This document shows positions 32,842-40,508 of a DNA stretch of 40,508 nucleotides, piece after piece. Position 1 is the first letter of the stretch, and each line of letters begins with the position of its first letter. The stretch lies in contig CAVGBV010000008.1 of the NCBI GenBank assembly GCA_963627615.1, positions 1 through 40,508 of the forward strand, given 5' to 3'. Source of the DNA: Faecimorpha sp963627615 (lineage in GTDB: Bacteria > Bacillota > Clostridia > Lachnospirales > Bianqueaceae). A program made the position numbers and the translations under genes. The notes beneath the pieces were generated by a model, which saw only the letters and a program-made list of their open reading frames with translations, was not told where the DNA came from and ran no database searches.

Positions 32842-34224
32842 GTGATTCTGGATAAAAAAACTCTCAGTGAACTGCTGGGGCGTGCGATGTCTTCCGGCGC
32901 GGATTTTGCAGAAGTCTTCGCAGAGCATACCAGACATGGTTTGGTTGTGTTGTCAGGCGGTGCGGTTGATGAGTTATCGGATCGTTTTCTGTCCGGCGTT
33001 GGTATACGGGTACTGCGCGGAAAGCGCAGTGTCTATGCCTCAACTTCGGATATGAGTTATAGCGGCTTGATGCGGTGTGCTTCCAGTGTGGCGGATGTCT
33101 TGGGGGAAAGCAGCAAAGAGGTATCGATTCGTTTGGAGGAACGGATTTTTCCGGATATTCATGCGATTCAGCGGGTGACCTCCGGCGTGTCTAAGCAAGA
33201 ACAGATTGACGTTCTGCGGGCAGCACACACGGGTGCGGTACAATACAGCAATGAGATTTCTCAGGTAGAAGCATCTTTGTTGAATGTGGATCGAAACATT
33301 CTGATTGCCAACAGTGAAGGCTTATTGACGGAAGACCGTCAGGTTCGGACGAGACTAAGGGTGTCGGCAATCGCGTCGACGGCTACAGAAAAGCAGACGG
33401 GAAGCTGTGCTCCGGGTTTCCGCAAGGGAATGGAGATGTTTGAGCAAGTTGACCCTGCGCAGGCTGGCAGAACAGCGGCAGAGCAGGCGGTGACAATGCT
33501 CCATGCAGGGTATTGCCCCGCAGGAAAGATGATGGTTGCTATTGAGAATGGTTTCGGCGGAGTAATCTTCCATGAGGCTTGCGGACATTCTTTGGAGGCA
33601 ACCAGTGTCGCGACGGGCCGCAGCCAGTTTTCCGGAAAGCTGGGACAGCAGATTGCCAATGTCAAGGTAACTGCAATTGACGATGGTACAGAACCCAATT
33701 CTTGGGGATCCAACAATATCGATGATGAGGGCCGCCCGACACAGAAAAATGTGCTGATTGAAAAGGGTATTCTGAAGAGCTACCTGATCGACCGACTGGG
33801 CGGACGCCGTATGAATATGACGCCGAATGGCTGCGGACGGCGTGAGAACTATCATTATGAACCGACTTCCCGCATGAGCAATACCTATATTGCCAATGGT
33901 ACGGACGATAACGCGGAGATTATTTCCTCCATGGAATACGGACTCTATGCAAAGGCTATGGGCGGCGGATCGGTAAATCCTGTAACAGGAGAATTCAATT
34001 TTGCGGTAGTGGAAGGATATCTTGTACGTAATGGTAAGATCTGTGAGCCGGTACGCGGCGCGAGTCTGATCGGAAAAGGCTCAGAGATCCTGATGAATAT
34101 TGATCGTGTCGGTCAGAATCTGGCCAGTGCGCAGGGAATGTGCGGTTCGGCCAGCGGCAGTATTCCGACCAACGTCGGCCAGCCTCTGATTCGTGTATCT
34201 TCGATCACGGTCGGCGGACGGTAA
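32842..34224 (+). CDS. tldD: TldD family metalloprotease subunit
   Basis: A 460-residue subunit of the TldD/TldE protease. The zinc motif HEACGH is at residues 244-249 (VIFHEACGHSLEA), the HExxxH form specific to TldD. Other family stretches are VGIRVLRGKRSVYAST near 53-69 and the C-terminal GEFNFAVVEGYLVRNGKI...GASLIGKGSEILMNIDRVG. The heterodimer degrades unfolded or unstructured peptides in an extended channel and, in several bacteria, trims leader peptides of ribosomal peptides. I chose GTG 32842, seven bases after GAGAGGGGG; an in-frame ATG at 32767 lacks a ribosome binding site and lies before the promoter. It is followed by tldE after 14 bp. Confidence 0.95.
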   Translation: MILDKKTLSELLGRAMSSGADFAEVFAEHTRHGLVVLSGGAVDELSDRFLSGVGIRVLRGKRSVYASTSDMSYSGLMRCASSVADVLGESSKEVSIRLEERIFPDIHAIQRVTSGVSKQEQIDVLRAAHTGAVQYSNEISQVEASLLNVDRNILIANSEGLLTEDRQVRTRLRVSAIASTATEKQTGSCAPGFRKGMEMFEQVDPAQAGRTAAEQAVTMLHAGYCPAGKMMVAIENGFGGVIFHEACGHSLEATSVATGRSQFSGKLGQQIANVKVTAIDDGTEPNSWGSNNIDDEGRPTQKNVLIEKGILKSYLIDRLGGRRMNMTPNGCGRRENYHYEPTSRMSNTYIANGTDDNAEIISSMEYGLYAKAMGGGSVNPVTGEFNFAVVEGYLVRNGKICEPVRGASLIGKGSEILMNIDRVGQNLASAQGMCGSASGSIPTNVGQPLIRVSSITVGGR

Positions 34225-34238
34225 GGAGGGCAAAGACG

Positions 34239-35576
34239 ATGACATACGAAGAATTTCAGTTAAAGGTGAAAGAGATCGCGGAAAAATCGGGGCTGACCCA
34301 GTATGAGCTGTATTATTCAGAACAAGAGGACCAATCAGTCCGGGCTATGAATCATGAGATCTCTTCTTTCGCAAGCGATAAGGAATGCGGTGCCTGTTTC
34401 CGTTGTATCTACAAGGGGAAGATGGGATATGCCGCGACAGAGTTGTTTGACGAGGCGCAGACGGAAGCACTGGTATCGGATGCGATGGAGAATGCGTCCT
34501 TGATAGGAGCCGAAGGAGAAGCGGAAATCTTTGAGGGGAGCAAGGAGTATCAGACGGTAGAGACTAAGCCTCTGCGCAGCACCGATCTTGCGGATACGGC
34601 CATGAAGCTGTATGAGGCGGTGCTTCAGGCAGAGCCGCGTGTTCAGGCATGCACAATGGCCGGAGCAGCACAGGTACAGGGACGGATTGAACTGACCAAT
34701 TCTGCCGGCCTTCACCTTTCCAATGCTTATGCCTATCAGCAGGCATCCAGCTTTGCTATTGTAAAGGAAGGAGAAGAGCAGTTCAGTGCTATGGACTTTG
34801 CGGTCGCTCCGCTGCAGGAGGCAGATGTTGAGGCTATCGCGAAAAACGCAGTGCAGTCGGCGGTTGGTAAGATCGGAGCCGTTCTTGTACCGACCGGTAA
34901 GTATCCGGTTGTGTTTGACGCAGAGGCTATCGGCAGCGTTCTGAGAGCGTATGTGCCGATCTTTAATGCCGATAATGCGCAAAAAGGACTCTCTTTGCTG
35001 GCCGGAAAAGAGGGAGAGGCCGTTGCCGCGGAAAATATCACCATCATGGATGATCCTTTTTATAAGGACAGTGCTGTGAAAGCTTCCTTTGACGCGGAAG
35101 GCGTCGCGACATCGACCAAGGCTATCGTAGAAAAAGGTGTCCTGAAGACATTGCTGCACAACCTTCAGACAGCGAAAAAGGCTGGAGTGCCGGATACGGC
35201 CAATGCCAGTAAGGCAGGCTATGCCTCTCCGGTCAATATTGCGCCGTACACGTTTTATATTGTTCCCGGTACAGCTTCTCAAGAAGAGCTCTATCAACAG
35301 GCAGGCGACGGTATCCTTGTGACCAGTGTTACCGGACTGCACGCAGGGACCAATGCGATTACCGGTGATTTTTCCATTCAGTGCGGAGGTTACAGGATCC
35401 GGGAAGGTAAAAAGGCAGAGGCGATCACATCCTTTACGGTATCCGGAAACTTCTTAACGCTCCTGAAGCAGATCCGGACCGTCGGCGCAGATCTGAAGTT
35501 CCAGATGCCTTTCGGTTTTACAGTAATTGGGGCGCCTTCCATTTTAACGGAAGAGCTGTCGGTTGCTGGCGAATAA
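34239..35576 (+). CDS. tldE: TldE/PmbA family protein
   Basis: A 445-residue partner of TldD, without the zinc motif. It begins MTYEEFQLKVKEIAEKSGLTQYELYYSEQEDQSVRAMNHEISSFA, a typical N-terminal domain, and carries the family middle stretch VVFDAEAIGSVLRAYVPIFNADNAQKG and the C-terminal GDGILVTSVTGLHAGTNAITGDFSIQCGGYRIREGK. AAGGAGGG lies eight bases before the ATG. The open frame continues upstream into tldD but that part is a shadow. The pair forms a two-gene operon closed by a long hairpin. No recognisable precursor-peptide gene is adjacent. Confidence 0.95.
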   Translation: MTYEEFQLKVKEIAEKSGLTQYELYYSEQEDQSVRAMNHEISSFASDKECGACFRCIYKGKMGYAATELFDEAQTEALVSDAMENASLIGAEGEAEIFEGSKEYQTVETKPLRSTDLADTAMKLYEAVLQAEPRVQACTMAGAAQVQGRIELTNSAGLHLSNAYAYQQASSFAIVKEGEEQFSAMDFAVAPLQEADVEAIAKNAVQSAVGKIGAVLVPTGKYPVVFDAEAIGSVLRAYVPIFNADNAQKGLSLLAGKEGEAVAAENITIMDDPFYKDSAVKASFDAEGVATSTKAIVEKGVLKTLLHNLQTAKKAGVPDTANASKAGYASPVNIAPYTFYIVPGTASQEELYQQAGDGILVTSVTGLHAGTNAITGDFSIQCGGYRIREGKKAEAITSFTVSGNFLTLLKQIRTVGADLKFQMPFGFTVIGAPSILTEELSVAGE

Positions 35577-35611
35577 CCAATACCGGAGTCTGTGAAAATA
35601 ATAAAATGAAG

Positions 35612-35650
35612 ACGCGGGGCCATTCCGTTTTTATTGGAATGGCCCCGCGT
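35612..35650. terminator. Long hairpin terminator after tldE
   Basis: ACGCGGGGCCATTCC and GGAATGGCCCCGCGT form a perfect 15-bp stem with a 9-base loop. The U-tract is short on both sides (TTTTC, and TCTTCATTTT on the minus strand), but stem strength suggests it ends both convergent transcripts. Confidence 0.75.
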
Positions 35651-35676
35651 TTTCACTGAGAAAGAATGAGAGCAAA

Positions 35677-36609
35677 TTATTCGTTAGCAGAGTCGGCAGG
35701 TTCCTGCTCCGTAACAGCGGCAGCAGTCTTGGCGGCTTCTTCTTTGGCGGCAATTTTGGCACGGTACTCAGCATTCTTGCGTTCTTTAAATTCGCGGCGC
35801 TGCTGCAGCAGAATCTGCTGTTGACGATGATACCAGCGGAAATAGAACCAGATTCCGGTACAGTAGGCAGCGGCCAGAACCAGAAGAATCAGGCAATAGG
35901 ACCAGATCGGTGTCATAGTACCAAGATAAGCGATATAGAGCGATGAGAAATGAATGCCGATTCCGTAAAGAATATAAACGGGTTTCTGACGCTTCATGCC
36001 ATGGTAGAGCAGCATAAAGATCAGAACGCTCATCAGTACCATAGTGATAAAATACAAGACCTGGGCCAAGCACTGGGACAGAGAGGCGGATTTCAGAATG
36101 GTGTTCACATAATCATTGATAACATCGATGGTGGTCTCTTCCGTGACCAGAGTCTCCAGCTCTCCTTTATTGGCAATGTCCGCGATCTTGGCCTGATTGA
36201 TATAAGTCATACAGGAATAGAGCGCCGTATAGAGCCAGTAGGAGATACCGGAAGCGATAGCTTCATACAGGTTCCATTTTCCCTTGCGCACCAGCTTGAG
36301 TGTCATGAAGGCGACCGGGGACATATATACAGCAGTCAGGAATGCCAGCAGCAGGTAATATAAAAGGACATGATCGGAAGACTCAAATACTGCGGAAAAT
36401 CCGGGAATCATCTGCAGAAGCCGATAGGTAAAGGAGGTTAGGATCTGAGAAGCGATAAAATATACGCCAAAGCCCACGACAACAGAAGTAAACCGGAACG
36501 GATGCTTTTTCTGCAGAACAAACAAGGCTACAGCCAGCAGCAGAATCTGTGCTGCGCTTGCGATATAAAAACCAACGATTGTACTTTGCGGAATAACCAT
36601 AATATTCAT
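35677..36609 (-). CDS. Polytopic membrane protein of unknown function
   Basis: A 310-residue protein with about seven predicted membrane helices and a charged C-terminal tail of roughly 55 residues rich in Gln, Arg, Glu and Ala (QQQILLQQRREFKERKNAEYRAKIAAKEEAAK), likely a cytosolic coiled coil. The helix layout resembles YhfC-type membrane proteins, but I do not see the glutamic protease EExxR signature of that group, so the resemblance may be only topological. It lies 62 bp downstream of spoVAF on the same strand and could share its transcript, hinting at a role in spores; it also has a possible TATAAT box of its own near 36640. Start codon choice between 36609 and 36600 is uncertain. Function unknown. 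Confidence 0.6.
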   Translation of the reverse strand: MNIMVIPQSTIVGFYIASAAQILLLAVALFVLQKKHPFRFTSVVVGFGVYFIASQILTSFTYRLLQMIPGFSAVFESSDHVLLYYLLLAFLTAVYMSPVAFMTLKLVRKGKWNLYEAIASGISYWLYTALYSCMTYINQAKIADIANKGELETLVTEETTIDVINDYVNTILKSASLSQCLAQVLYFITMVLMSVLIFMLLYHGMKRQKPVYILYGIGIHFSSLYIAYLGTMTPIWSYCLILLVLAAAYCTGIWFYFRWYHRQQQILLQQRREFKERKNAEYRAKIAAKEEAAKTAAAVTEQEPADSANE

Positions 36610-36671
36610 ACCTCTCCTAATGATTAAGTTATTATGATTATTATACCGTATCTTTAGGACTTTGGAAAGAG

Positions 36672-38117
36672 TTATTTTACAGGTTTATAAAAATTTGTCC
36701 GCTTTCCTTTTTTTACTTCTACGATGGGTTTTCGGATCAGGACATTACTGAGAGCCCGCCCGTCGAAGGGAATGAGGGGCCATGTGTAGCGTAATCCGCT
36801 GAAGGAATGCGTAGTGAAGAGAACGATGCCGAGGATGAGAACGCCTGCAAGCAGCCCCCACCATCCTGCGATTCCGACAAGGATTAGGAAGAATACACGG
36901 TAGATTCGCAGGGCAAGGCCGAATTCAATACTTGGAACAGCATAGGTCGCAAGATCGGTAAATGCCATAAACAGAACGCTTTCCGGCTGCATGATATGGA
37001 TATCAATCGCAAATTGACCGAGGAGCAGTCCGCCGATGATTCCCATTGCCGTGGAGAGGCCGGAGGGCGTATGGATAGACGCCATTCGCAGGATCTCCAT
37101 CCCCAATTCGATAAGGAGCAGCTGAACAAAGAGCGGCAATGCTTTTGCTTCCTGCGGTACCAGGAAAAGTAGCCAGTGCGGAAGGAGCGACGGGTCTGTC
37201 TGGGCAATACAGAGCCAGGCAGGCGCGAAAAAGAGACAGGAAAGCATGGCGATAAAACGAATCCACCTGGTGTAGGTTCCGACCAGAGGATTCTGGTAAT
37301 AATCTTCAGAGTGCTGCGTGAAATGAAACAGTGTCGCGGGAAAAAGCATAGCGGAAGGAGAGTTGTCTACCAGAACGATGACATGTCCTTCCAAAAGATG
37401 GGCTGCGGCGACATCCGGGCGCTCTGTAAATTTGGCTTGTGGAAAAGGGTTGTACCAGCGCTTTTTGATGAGGAGTTCCTCCAGTGTTTTTTCTCCCATC
37501 AGGAGCGCGTCTGTGTCGAGCTTTTTCAGAGCATCCCGTAGATGATCCAGAAGATCCGGATCGGCCAGTGAATCCATATAGCCGACAACAACGTCGGTCT
37601 TGGAAGAGTTGCCGACAGTGTAGATCTCGTAGATCAGCTGTGGGTCCCGGATCCGGCGGCGGATCAGTGCCGTATTGAAGACAATGGTCTCGACCAGACC
37701 ATCACGGGCGCCACGCGTAACTTTCTCCAGATCGGGTTCTTCCGGACTGCGGCTGGGATAGGTTCTTGTATCCAGTAAAATTCCGCTGTCAAATCCGTCG
37801 ATCAGAAGGAGAAGCTCGCCGGAAAGAATCATGCGGACGGCAAGATCCCAATCGTCGGTGATTTCCGATTCGAGATACCCGATCTGGGACTGTAAAAAAT
37901 GCTGTAGGGAGGAGAGGTCCTCACAGGGCTCTGCTCCCTGGATCGTCTGAAAAATCCGTAGGATAGTATCATCTTTGCTTAATCCGTCGATGGAAACATA
38001 TAGGGCATCCCGACCGCCGATGAGGATGTGCCGGGAAATGATATCAAAGCTTTTTTGAATAGGAAGCTTTTTCTGTAGAACCGCTTCATTTTCTGCAATT
38101 TTCTTGCTGAATGCCAT
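36672..38117 (-). CDS. spoVAF: SpoVAF/GerA-family spore membrane protein
   Basis: A 481-residue member of the GerA germinant-receptor A-subunit family, closest in pattern to SpoVAF: YPSRSPEEPDLEKVTRGARDG with VETIVFNTALIRRRIRDP, TERPDVAAAHLLEGHVIVLVDNSPSAMLFPATLFHF, YTRWIRF, and the membrane part with LLIELGMEILRMASIHTPSGLSTAMG and WPLIPFDGRALSNVLIRKP. The N-terminal ~270 residues are cytosolic and the rest has about five helices. SpoVAF associates with SpoVA proteins and germinant receptors in the spore inner membrane. Here it stands alone, without spoVA genes. GGAGGG precedes the ATG, and a sigma-G-like promoter lies upstream. Confidence 0.9.
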   Translation of the reverse strand: MAFSKKIAENEAVLQKKLPIQKSFDIISRHILIGGRDALYVSIDGLSKDDTILRIFQTIQGAEPCEDLSSLQHFLQSQIGYLESEITDDWDLAVRMILSGELLLLIDGFDSGILLDTRTYPSRSPEEPDLEKVTRGARDGLVETIVFNTALIRRRIRDPQLIYEIYTVGNSSKTDVVVGYMDSLADPDLLDHLRDALKKLDTDALLMGEKTLEELLIKKRWYNPFPQAKFTERPDVAAAHLLEGHVIVLVDNSPSAMLFPATLFHFTQHSEDYYQNPLVGTYTRWIRFIAMLSCLFFAPAWLCIAQTDPSLLPHWLLFLVPQEAKALPLFVQLLLIELGMEILRMASIHTPSGLSTAMGIIGGLLLGQFAIDIHIMQPESVLFMAFTDLATYAVPSIEFGLALRIYRVFFLILVGIAGWWGLLAGVLILGIVLFTTHSFSGLRYTWPLIPFDGRALSNVLIRKPIVEVKKGKRTNFYKPVK

Positions 38118-38135
38118 GCTTATCCCTCCATTCTA

Positions 38136-38156
38136 TTTCAGTATGGCTTACTGAAA
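38136..38156. promoter_or_regulatory. Inverted repeat over the spoVAF promoter
   Basis: TTTCAGTA (38136-38143) and TACTGAAA (38149-38156) form a perfect 8-bp inverted repeat with a 5-base centre. It overlaps the proposed sigma-G -10 box, so it may be an operator that limits spoVAF expression. Binder unknown. Confidence 0.45.
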
Positions 38157-38168
38157 GAAAAATATGTA
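38139..38168 (-). promoter_or_regulatory. Candidate sigma-G promoter of spoVAF
   Basis: On the minus strand TACATA (38163-38168), 17 bp and CATACTG (38139-38145). The Bacillus sigma-G pattern is TGnATA, 17-18 bp, CATACTA, so each box has one mismatch. spoVA genes are sigma-G dependent in B. subtilis. Inference from motif and gene class. Confidence 0.4.
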
Positions 38169-38269
38169 AAAGATATGTAAAGCAAGAGATATTTTTTGAT
38201 TCTTTTAGAGGGGATGCACAATTTCAGGTTTTCGTGAAAATATTACTGGAAATATGCTGAAGCCTATGT

Positions 38270-38275
38270 TATAAT
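38270..38275 (+). promoter_or_regulatory. -10 box of the PRPP synthetase gene
   Basis: A perfect TATAAT lies 66 bp before the start codon. At 17 bp upstream only a weak -35 (TGGAAA, 38247-38252) is present. Confidence 0.45.
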
Positions 38276-38341
38276 GGGGCTGTAGCAGCAATGCACTCAT
38301 TTTTATCTACAATAGAAGAGATCTGGAAAGGTAGGAAGAAA

Positions 38342-39523
38342 ATGTCATTTAATATCACATCGGATCAGATCGAGCACAACCAGGTAGCTCCCCTGGGTAT
38401 TCTTGTCATGAAGGGAACAGAGGAGATCAGTGCTAAGGTGAATGATCATCTGACGAAGCTGTATGCCAAGTATGAGGGTACACAGCAGCGCGCAGAATCC
38501 TTCCTGATGAATGTAAGGTGCCCACGTTTTCAGAGTGGGGACGGCAAGGGTGTGTTGGACCATTCCGTAAGAGGATTGGACGTTTATATCATCTGCGATC
38601 CGGGCAACTACAACTGCAGTTATAACATGTTTGGACACGAGGTTCCCATGTCTCCGGACGAGCATTTTGCAGATCTGAAGCGTGCGATTCAGGCTATCGG
38701 CGGTAAGGCGCATCGTATCAATGTGATCATGCCGATTCTGTACGGCGGACGTCAGCATCGTAAAAATGCCAGAGAATCACTCGATTGCGCAGTGGCTTTG
38801 CAGGAGCTGCAGAACATGGGAGTATCGGAGGTTGTTACCTTCGACGCGCATGATCCGCGTGTACAGAATGCGGTTCCCCTGATGGGCTTTGATAATGTAA
38901 TTCCCTCTTACCAGACACTGAAGGCTCTGCTCAAGCATGTTCCGGATATTATGCTGGACAAGGACAATTTTATGGTTGTAAGCCCGGATGCCGGCGCGAT
39001 GGATCGGAATGTATATTATGCTTCCGTCCTGGGCGTGGAACTGGGTATGTATTATAAGCGGCGTGATTTTTCCGTAATCAAGAACGGACGCAACCCGATC
39101 GTTGCACATGAGTTCCTGGGCGGCGATGTCAGCGGCAAGGATATTTTCATCTATGATGATATTATTTCTTCCGGTGAATCCATGCTGGATATTGCTTATG
39201 ACTTGCGGAAGCGCGGTGCGGGCCGTATTTTTGCCGGTTGTACTTATGCGCTCTTTACTGAGGGTATCGATAAGTTCCAGACCGCCGTTGATAACGGAGT
39301 TTTGTCCGGAGTCCTTTCTACCAATCTGACATACCGCAGGCCGAAGCTGATGGAAGCTCCCTGGTATTATGAGGTAGATTGTTCCAAGTATATGGCGTAT
39401 CTGATCGCGGCGCTGAATCATGATATGTCAGTAAGTCTTCTGCTGGATCCTCTGAGTAAGATCAATAATCTGGTTAAGGGCCATCGCGAAGAGTCCAAGG
39501 ACCAACAGCTGGATCTCTTTTAA
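38342..39523 (+). CDS. prs: Ribose-phosphate pyrophosphokinase (long divergent form)
   Basis: A 393-residue phosphoribosyltransferase-fold enzyme that makes PRPP from ribose-5-phosphate and ATP. Matching motifs are the ATP/metal region ILYGGRQHRKNARESLDCAVALQEL, TFDAHDPRVQNAVP, the VVSPDAGAMDRN segment and the PRPP loop IYDDIISSGESML, followed by RKRGAGRIFAGCTYALFTEG. It is about 75 residues longer than the classical enzyme (near 315), with extra residues at the N-terminus and in the C-terminal third, and the usual GYARQDRK flexible-loop sequence reads GGRQHRKNA. Such long forms occur in Clostridia as second copies. The ATG at 38342 follows TAGGAAG; an upstream ATG at 38291 has no ribosome binding site. 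Confidence 0.88.
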   Translation: MSFNITSDQIEHNQVAPLGILVMKGTEEISAKVNDHLTKLYAKYEGTQQRAESFLMNVRCPRFQSGDGKGVLDHSVRGLDVYIICDPGNYNCSYNMFGHEVPMSPDEHFADLKRAIQAIGGKAHRINVIMPILYGGRQHRKNARESLDCAVALQELQNMGVSEVVTFDAHDPRVQNAVPLMGFDNVIPSYQTLKALLKHVPDIMLDKDNFMVVSPDAGAMDRNVYYASVLGVELGMYYKRRDFSVIKNGRNPIVAHEFLGGDVSGKDIFIYDDIISSGESMLDIAYDLRKRGAGRIFAGCTYALFTEGIDKFQTAVDNGVLSGVLSTNLTYRRPKLMEAPWYYEVDCSKYMAYLIAALNHDMSVSLLLDPLSKINNLVKGHREESKDQQLDLF

Positions 39524-39529
39524 AAGAGC

Positions 39530-39557
39530 TTAAAGCCGCCCTGAGGGGCGGCTTTAA
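39530..39557 (+). terminator. Hairpin between PRPP synthetase and LUD gene
   Basis: TTAAAGCCGCCC and GGGCGGCTTTAA form a perfect 12-bp stem with loop TGAG. The U-tract is weak (TTTAATAT), so it may allow partial read-through into the next gene, 24 bp on. Confidence 0.65.
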
Positions 39558-39581
39558 TATAAATAAAGGGAGGAATCTTAT

Positions 39582-40223
39582 ATGAATGATCCATTGAAAA
39601 AATGGCGTTATGAGGCGATCGGCAAGTCGATTACCGAAACATTGAAGGAAAAAGAGTTCGATGCGCATTATGTAGACAATCTGGAAGAAGCGACCCAGAT
39701 GGTTCTGGATATGGTTCCGGAAGGCGCGCTGATTGGTTTGGGCGGCTCTGTAACGCTGAATCAGATGGGAGTGATCGATACATTCCGCCATGGCAATTAT
39801 CGTTTGATCGATCGCTATCAATGTTCGAATCATGAAGAAGAAGTACAGAAATATCATGAGGCATTAAATGCGGAGTATTTCCTATGTAGTACCAATGCGA
39901 TCACCGTGACGGGAGAACTGGTCAATATGGATTGTTCCGGCAACCGCGTTGCTGCTATGATTTTCGGCCCGCAGCGCGTGATCATCGTCGCCGGAGCTAA
40001 TAAGGTCGTTGAAGATCTGAACGCAGCCATGGCGCGCATCAAGGAAGTGGCCCCGCTGAACGCAAAACGGATCCGGCATGATACGCCATGTACGCATAGC
40101 GGCTATTGCGAAGACTGCAAGATCCGAAAGAGGATGTGTAACTATCTGACGGTGATTTACCATGGCATGAAAAATCCAGGACGTATTACAGTGATTGTCG
40201 TGGGCGACGAAGTGGGATTATAA
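39582..40223 (+). CDS. LUD-domain protein (LutC-like)
   Basis: A 213-residue protein of the LUD (lactate utilisation, DUF162) family. It begins KWRYEAIGKSITETLKEKEFDAHYVDNLEEATQMVLDMVPEGALIGLGGSVTLNQMGV, with the glycine-rich GLGGSVTL typical of the fold, followed by CSTNAITVTGELVNMDCSGNRVAAMIFGP, the family's active-site-like stretch, and VIIVAGANKVV. The Cys-rich C-terminal stretch (DTPCTHSGYCEDCKIRKRMC) could bind a metal or Fe-S cluster. LutA and LutB are not in the window, so a role in lactate oxidation is uncertain; stand-alone LUD proteins are common in Clostridia. GGGAGG precedes the ATG. Confidence 0.88.
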   Translation: MNDPLKKWRYEAIGKSITETLKEKEFDAHYVDNLEEATQMVLDMVPEGALIGLGGSVTLNQMGVIDTFRHGNYRLIDRYQCSNHEEEVQKYHEALNAEYFLCSTNAITVTGELVNMDCSGNRVAAMIFGPQRVIIVAGANKVVEDLNAAMARIKEVAPLNAKRIRHDTPCTHSGYCEDCKIRKRMCNYLTVIYHGMKNPGRITVIVVGDEVGL

Positions 40224-40238
40224 AAACTGGGATTCATT

Positions 40239-40282
40239 AAATAAGCCATGTCTGACTTATAAAAGTCGGACATGGCTTATTT
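40239..40282. terminator. Bidirectional terminator between LUD gene and lexA
   Basis: Two 20-bp arms, AAATAAGCCATGTCTGACTT (40239-40258) and AAGTCGGACATGGCTTATTT (40263-40282), pair with one G-T mismatch around a 4-base loop. It ends both convergent genes. Confidence 0.85.
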
Positions 40283-40321
40283 GTCGTATAAGGATTCATC
40301 GGTCAAAGGAGAGAGCGGGAC

Positions 40322-40508
40322 TCATTCCAAGCGGCGGTAGACACCGATCACTCGGCCGAGGACAGAAGCGTCTTTGACATAAATCGGCTTCATATAATCA
40401 TTTTCCGGCTGCAGACGAATAAAATCCTTTTCGCGGAAAAAGCGTTTTACGGTTGCGCTGTCATCAATTAAGGCAACGACAATGTCGCCATTGTGCGCTG
40501 TGCTTTGC
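40322..40508 (-). CDS. lexA: LexA repressor, C-terminal part
   Basis: The last 61 residues of LexA, running off the right edge. The visible part has NGDIVVALIDD and ATVKRFFREKDFIRLQPEND (the Lys in TVKRF is the catalytic Lys of the S24 self-cleaving peptidase), then YVKDASVLGRVIGVYRRLE and a TGA stop at 40322-40324. LexA represses SOS genes and cleaves itself when RecA is active. The N-terminal helix-turn-helix, catalytic Ser and any SOS box in its promoter lie outside the window. Confidence 0.85.
   Translation of the reverse strand, partial: QSTAHNGDIVVALIDDSATVKRFFREKDFIRLQPENDYMKPIYVKDASVLGRVIGVYRRLE

Overview
The window looks like a chromosomal piece of a Gram-positive, spore-forming anaerobe of the Clostridia, most like a gut Lachnospiraceae-type genome. 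Evidence is the spore genes (spmA-spmB, a SpoVAF/GerA-family protein, a BclA-like collagen protein), Gram-positive lipoproteins, AGGAGG ribosome binding sites, short intergenic spacers, a two-FeoA ferrous iron operon, a clostridial DUF2325 gene and ATP-type PEP carboxykinase. Eight runs of N (10 to 88 bases) interrupt genes and break reading frames, so this is a scaffolded draft or metagenome assembly. I saw no rRNA, tRNA, insertion sequence, prophage or CRISPR.

Layout, left to right. 1-545: a tandem array of about 73-bp units with hairpin-forming arms, then a terminator. 565-1956: a TetR regulator divergent from a collagen-like spore-surface protein. 1999-5855: an iron island with a DUF2325 protein, feoA-feoA-feoB, a DtxR-like regulator and an unlisted 33-residue membrane protein, with four copies of a TTAG-N6-CTAA operator at its two promoters. 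6000-11972: envelope genes, namely a YfhO-type membrane protein, a GtrA-type flippase, a VanR/VanS-like two-component pair and an M14 carboxypeptidase lipoprotein. 12052-22672: one long co-directional run (tadA, Ppx-like phosphatase, polyphosphate kinase, ACT protein, small membrane protein, double-HD hydrolase, then a four-gene sugar-type ABC importer). 22761-23513: a monocistronic lipoprotein. 23590-27064 (minus): DUF5721, htpG, trpS. 27219-28517 (minus): a GltD-like flavoprotein. 28677-29786: spmA-spmB. 29839-31431 (minus): pckA. 31707-32546: a secreted coiled-coil/3D-domain cell wall protein. 32842-35576: tldD-tldE. 35677-38117 (minus): a membrane protein and spoVAF. 38342-40223: a PRPP synthetase and a LUD-domain protein. 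40322-40508 (minus): the 3' end of lexA.

How it fits together. The iron island reads as a self-regulated ferrous-iron uptake unit: the same 14-bp site lies at both the DUF2325 and feoA promoters and the likely regulator is encoded within the operon. The envelope block places cell-surface glycosylation-type membrane proteins with a VanRS-like sensor pair and a wall peptidase, but with no vancomycin-resistance ligase genes. The polyphosphate genes run by ATGA/TGATG-type overlaps into a binding-protein-dependent importer whose substrate I cannot name. Promoters matching the sporulation sigma consensus sequences (sigma K, E and G) can be proposed for the collagen-like gene, spmAB and spoVAF. Strong vegetative promoters (TTGNNN, 16-17 bp, TATAAT-like) are visible for most other units. 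All functions are read from sequence by eye; no database search was run.
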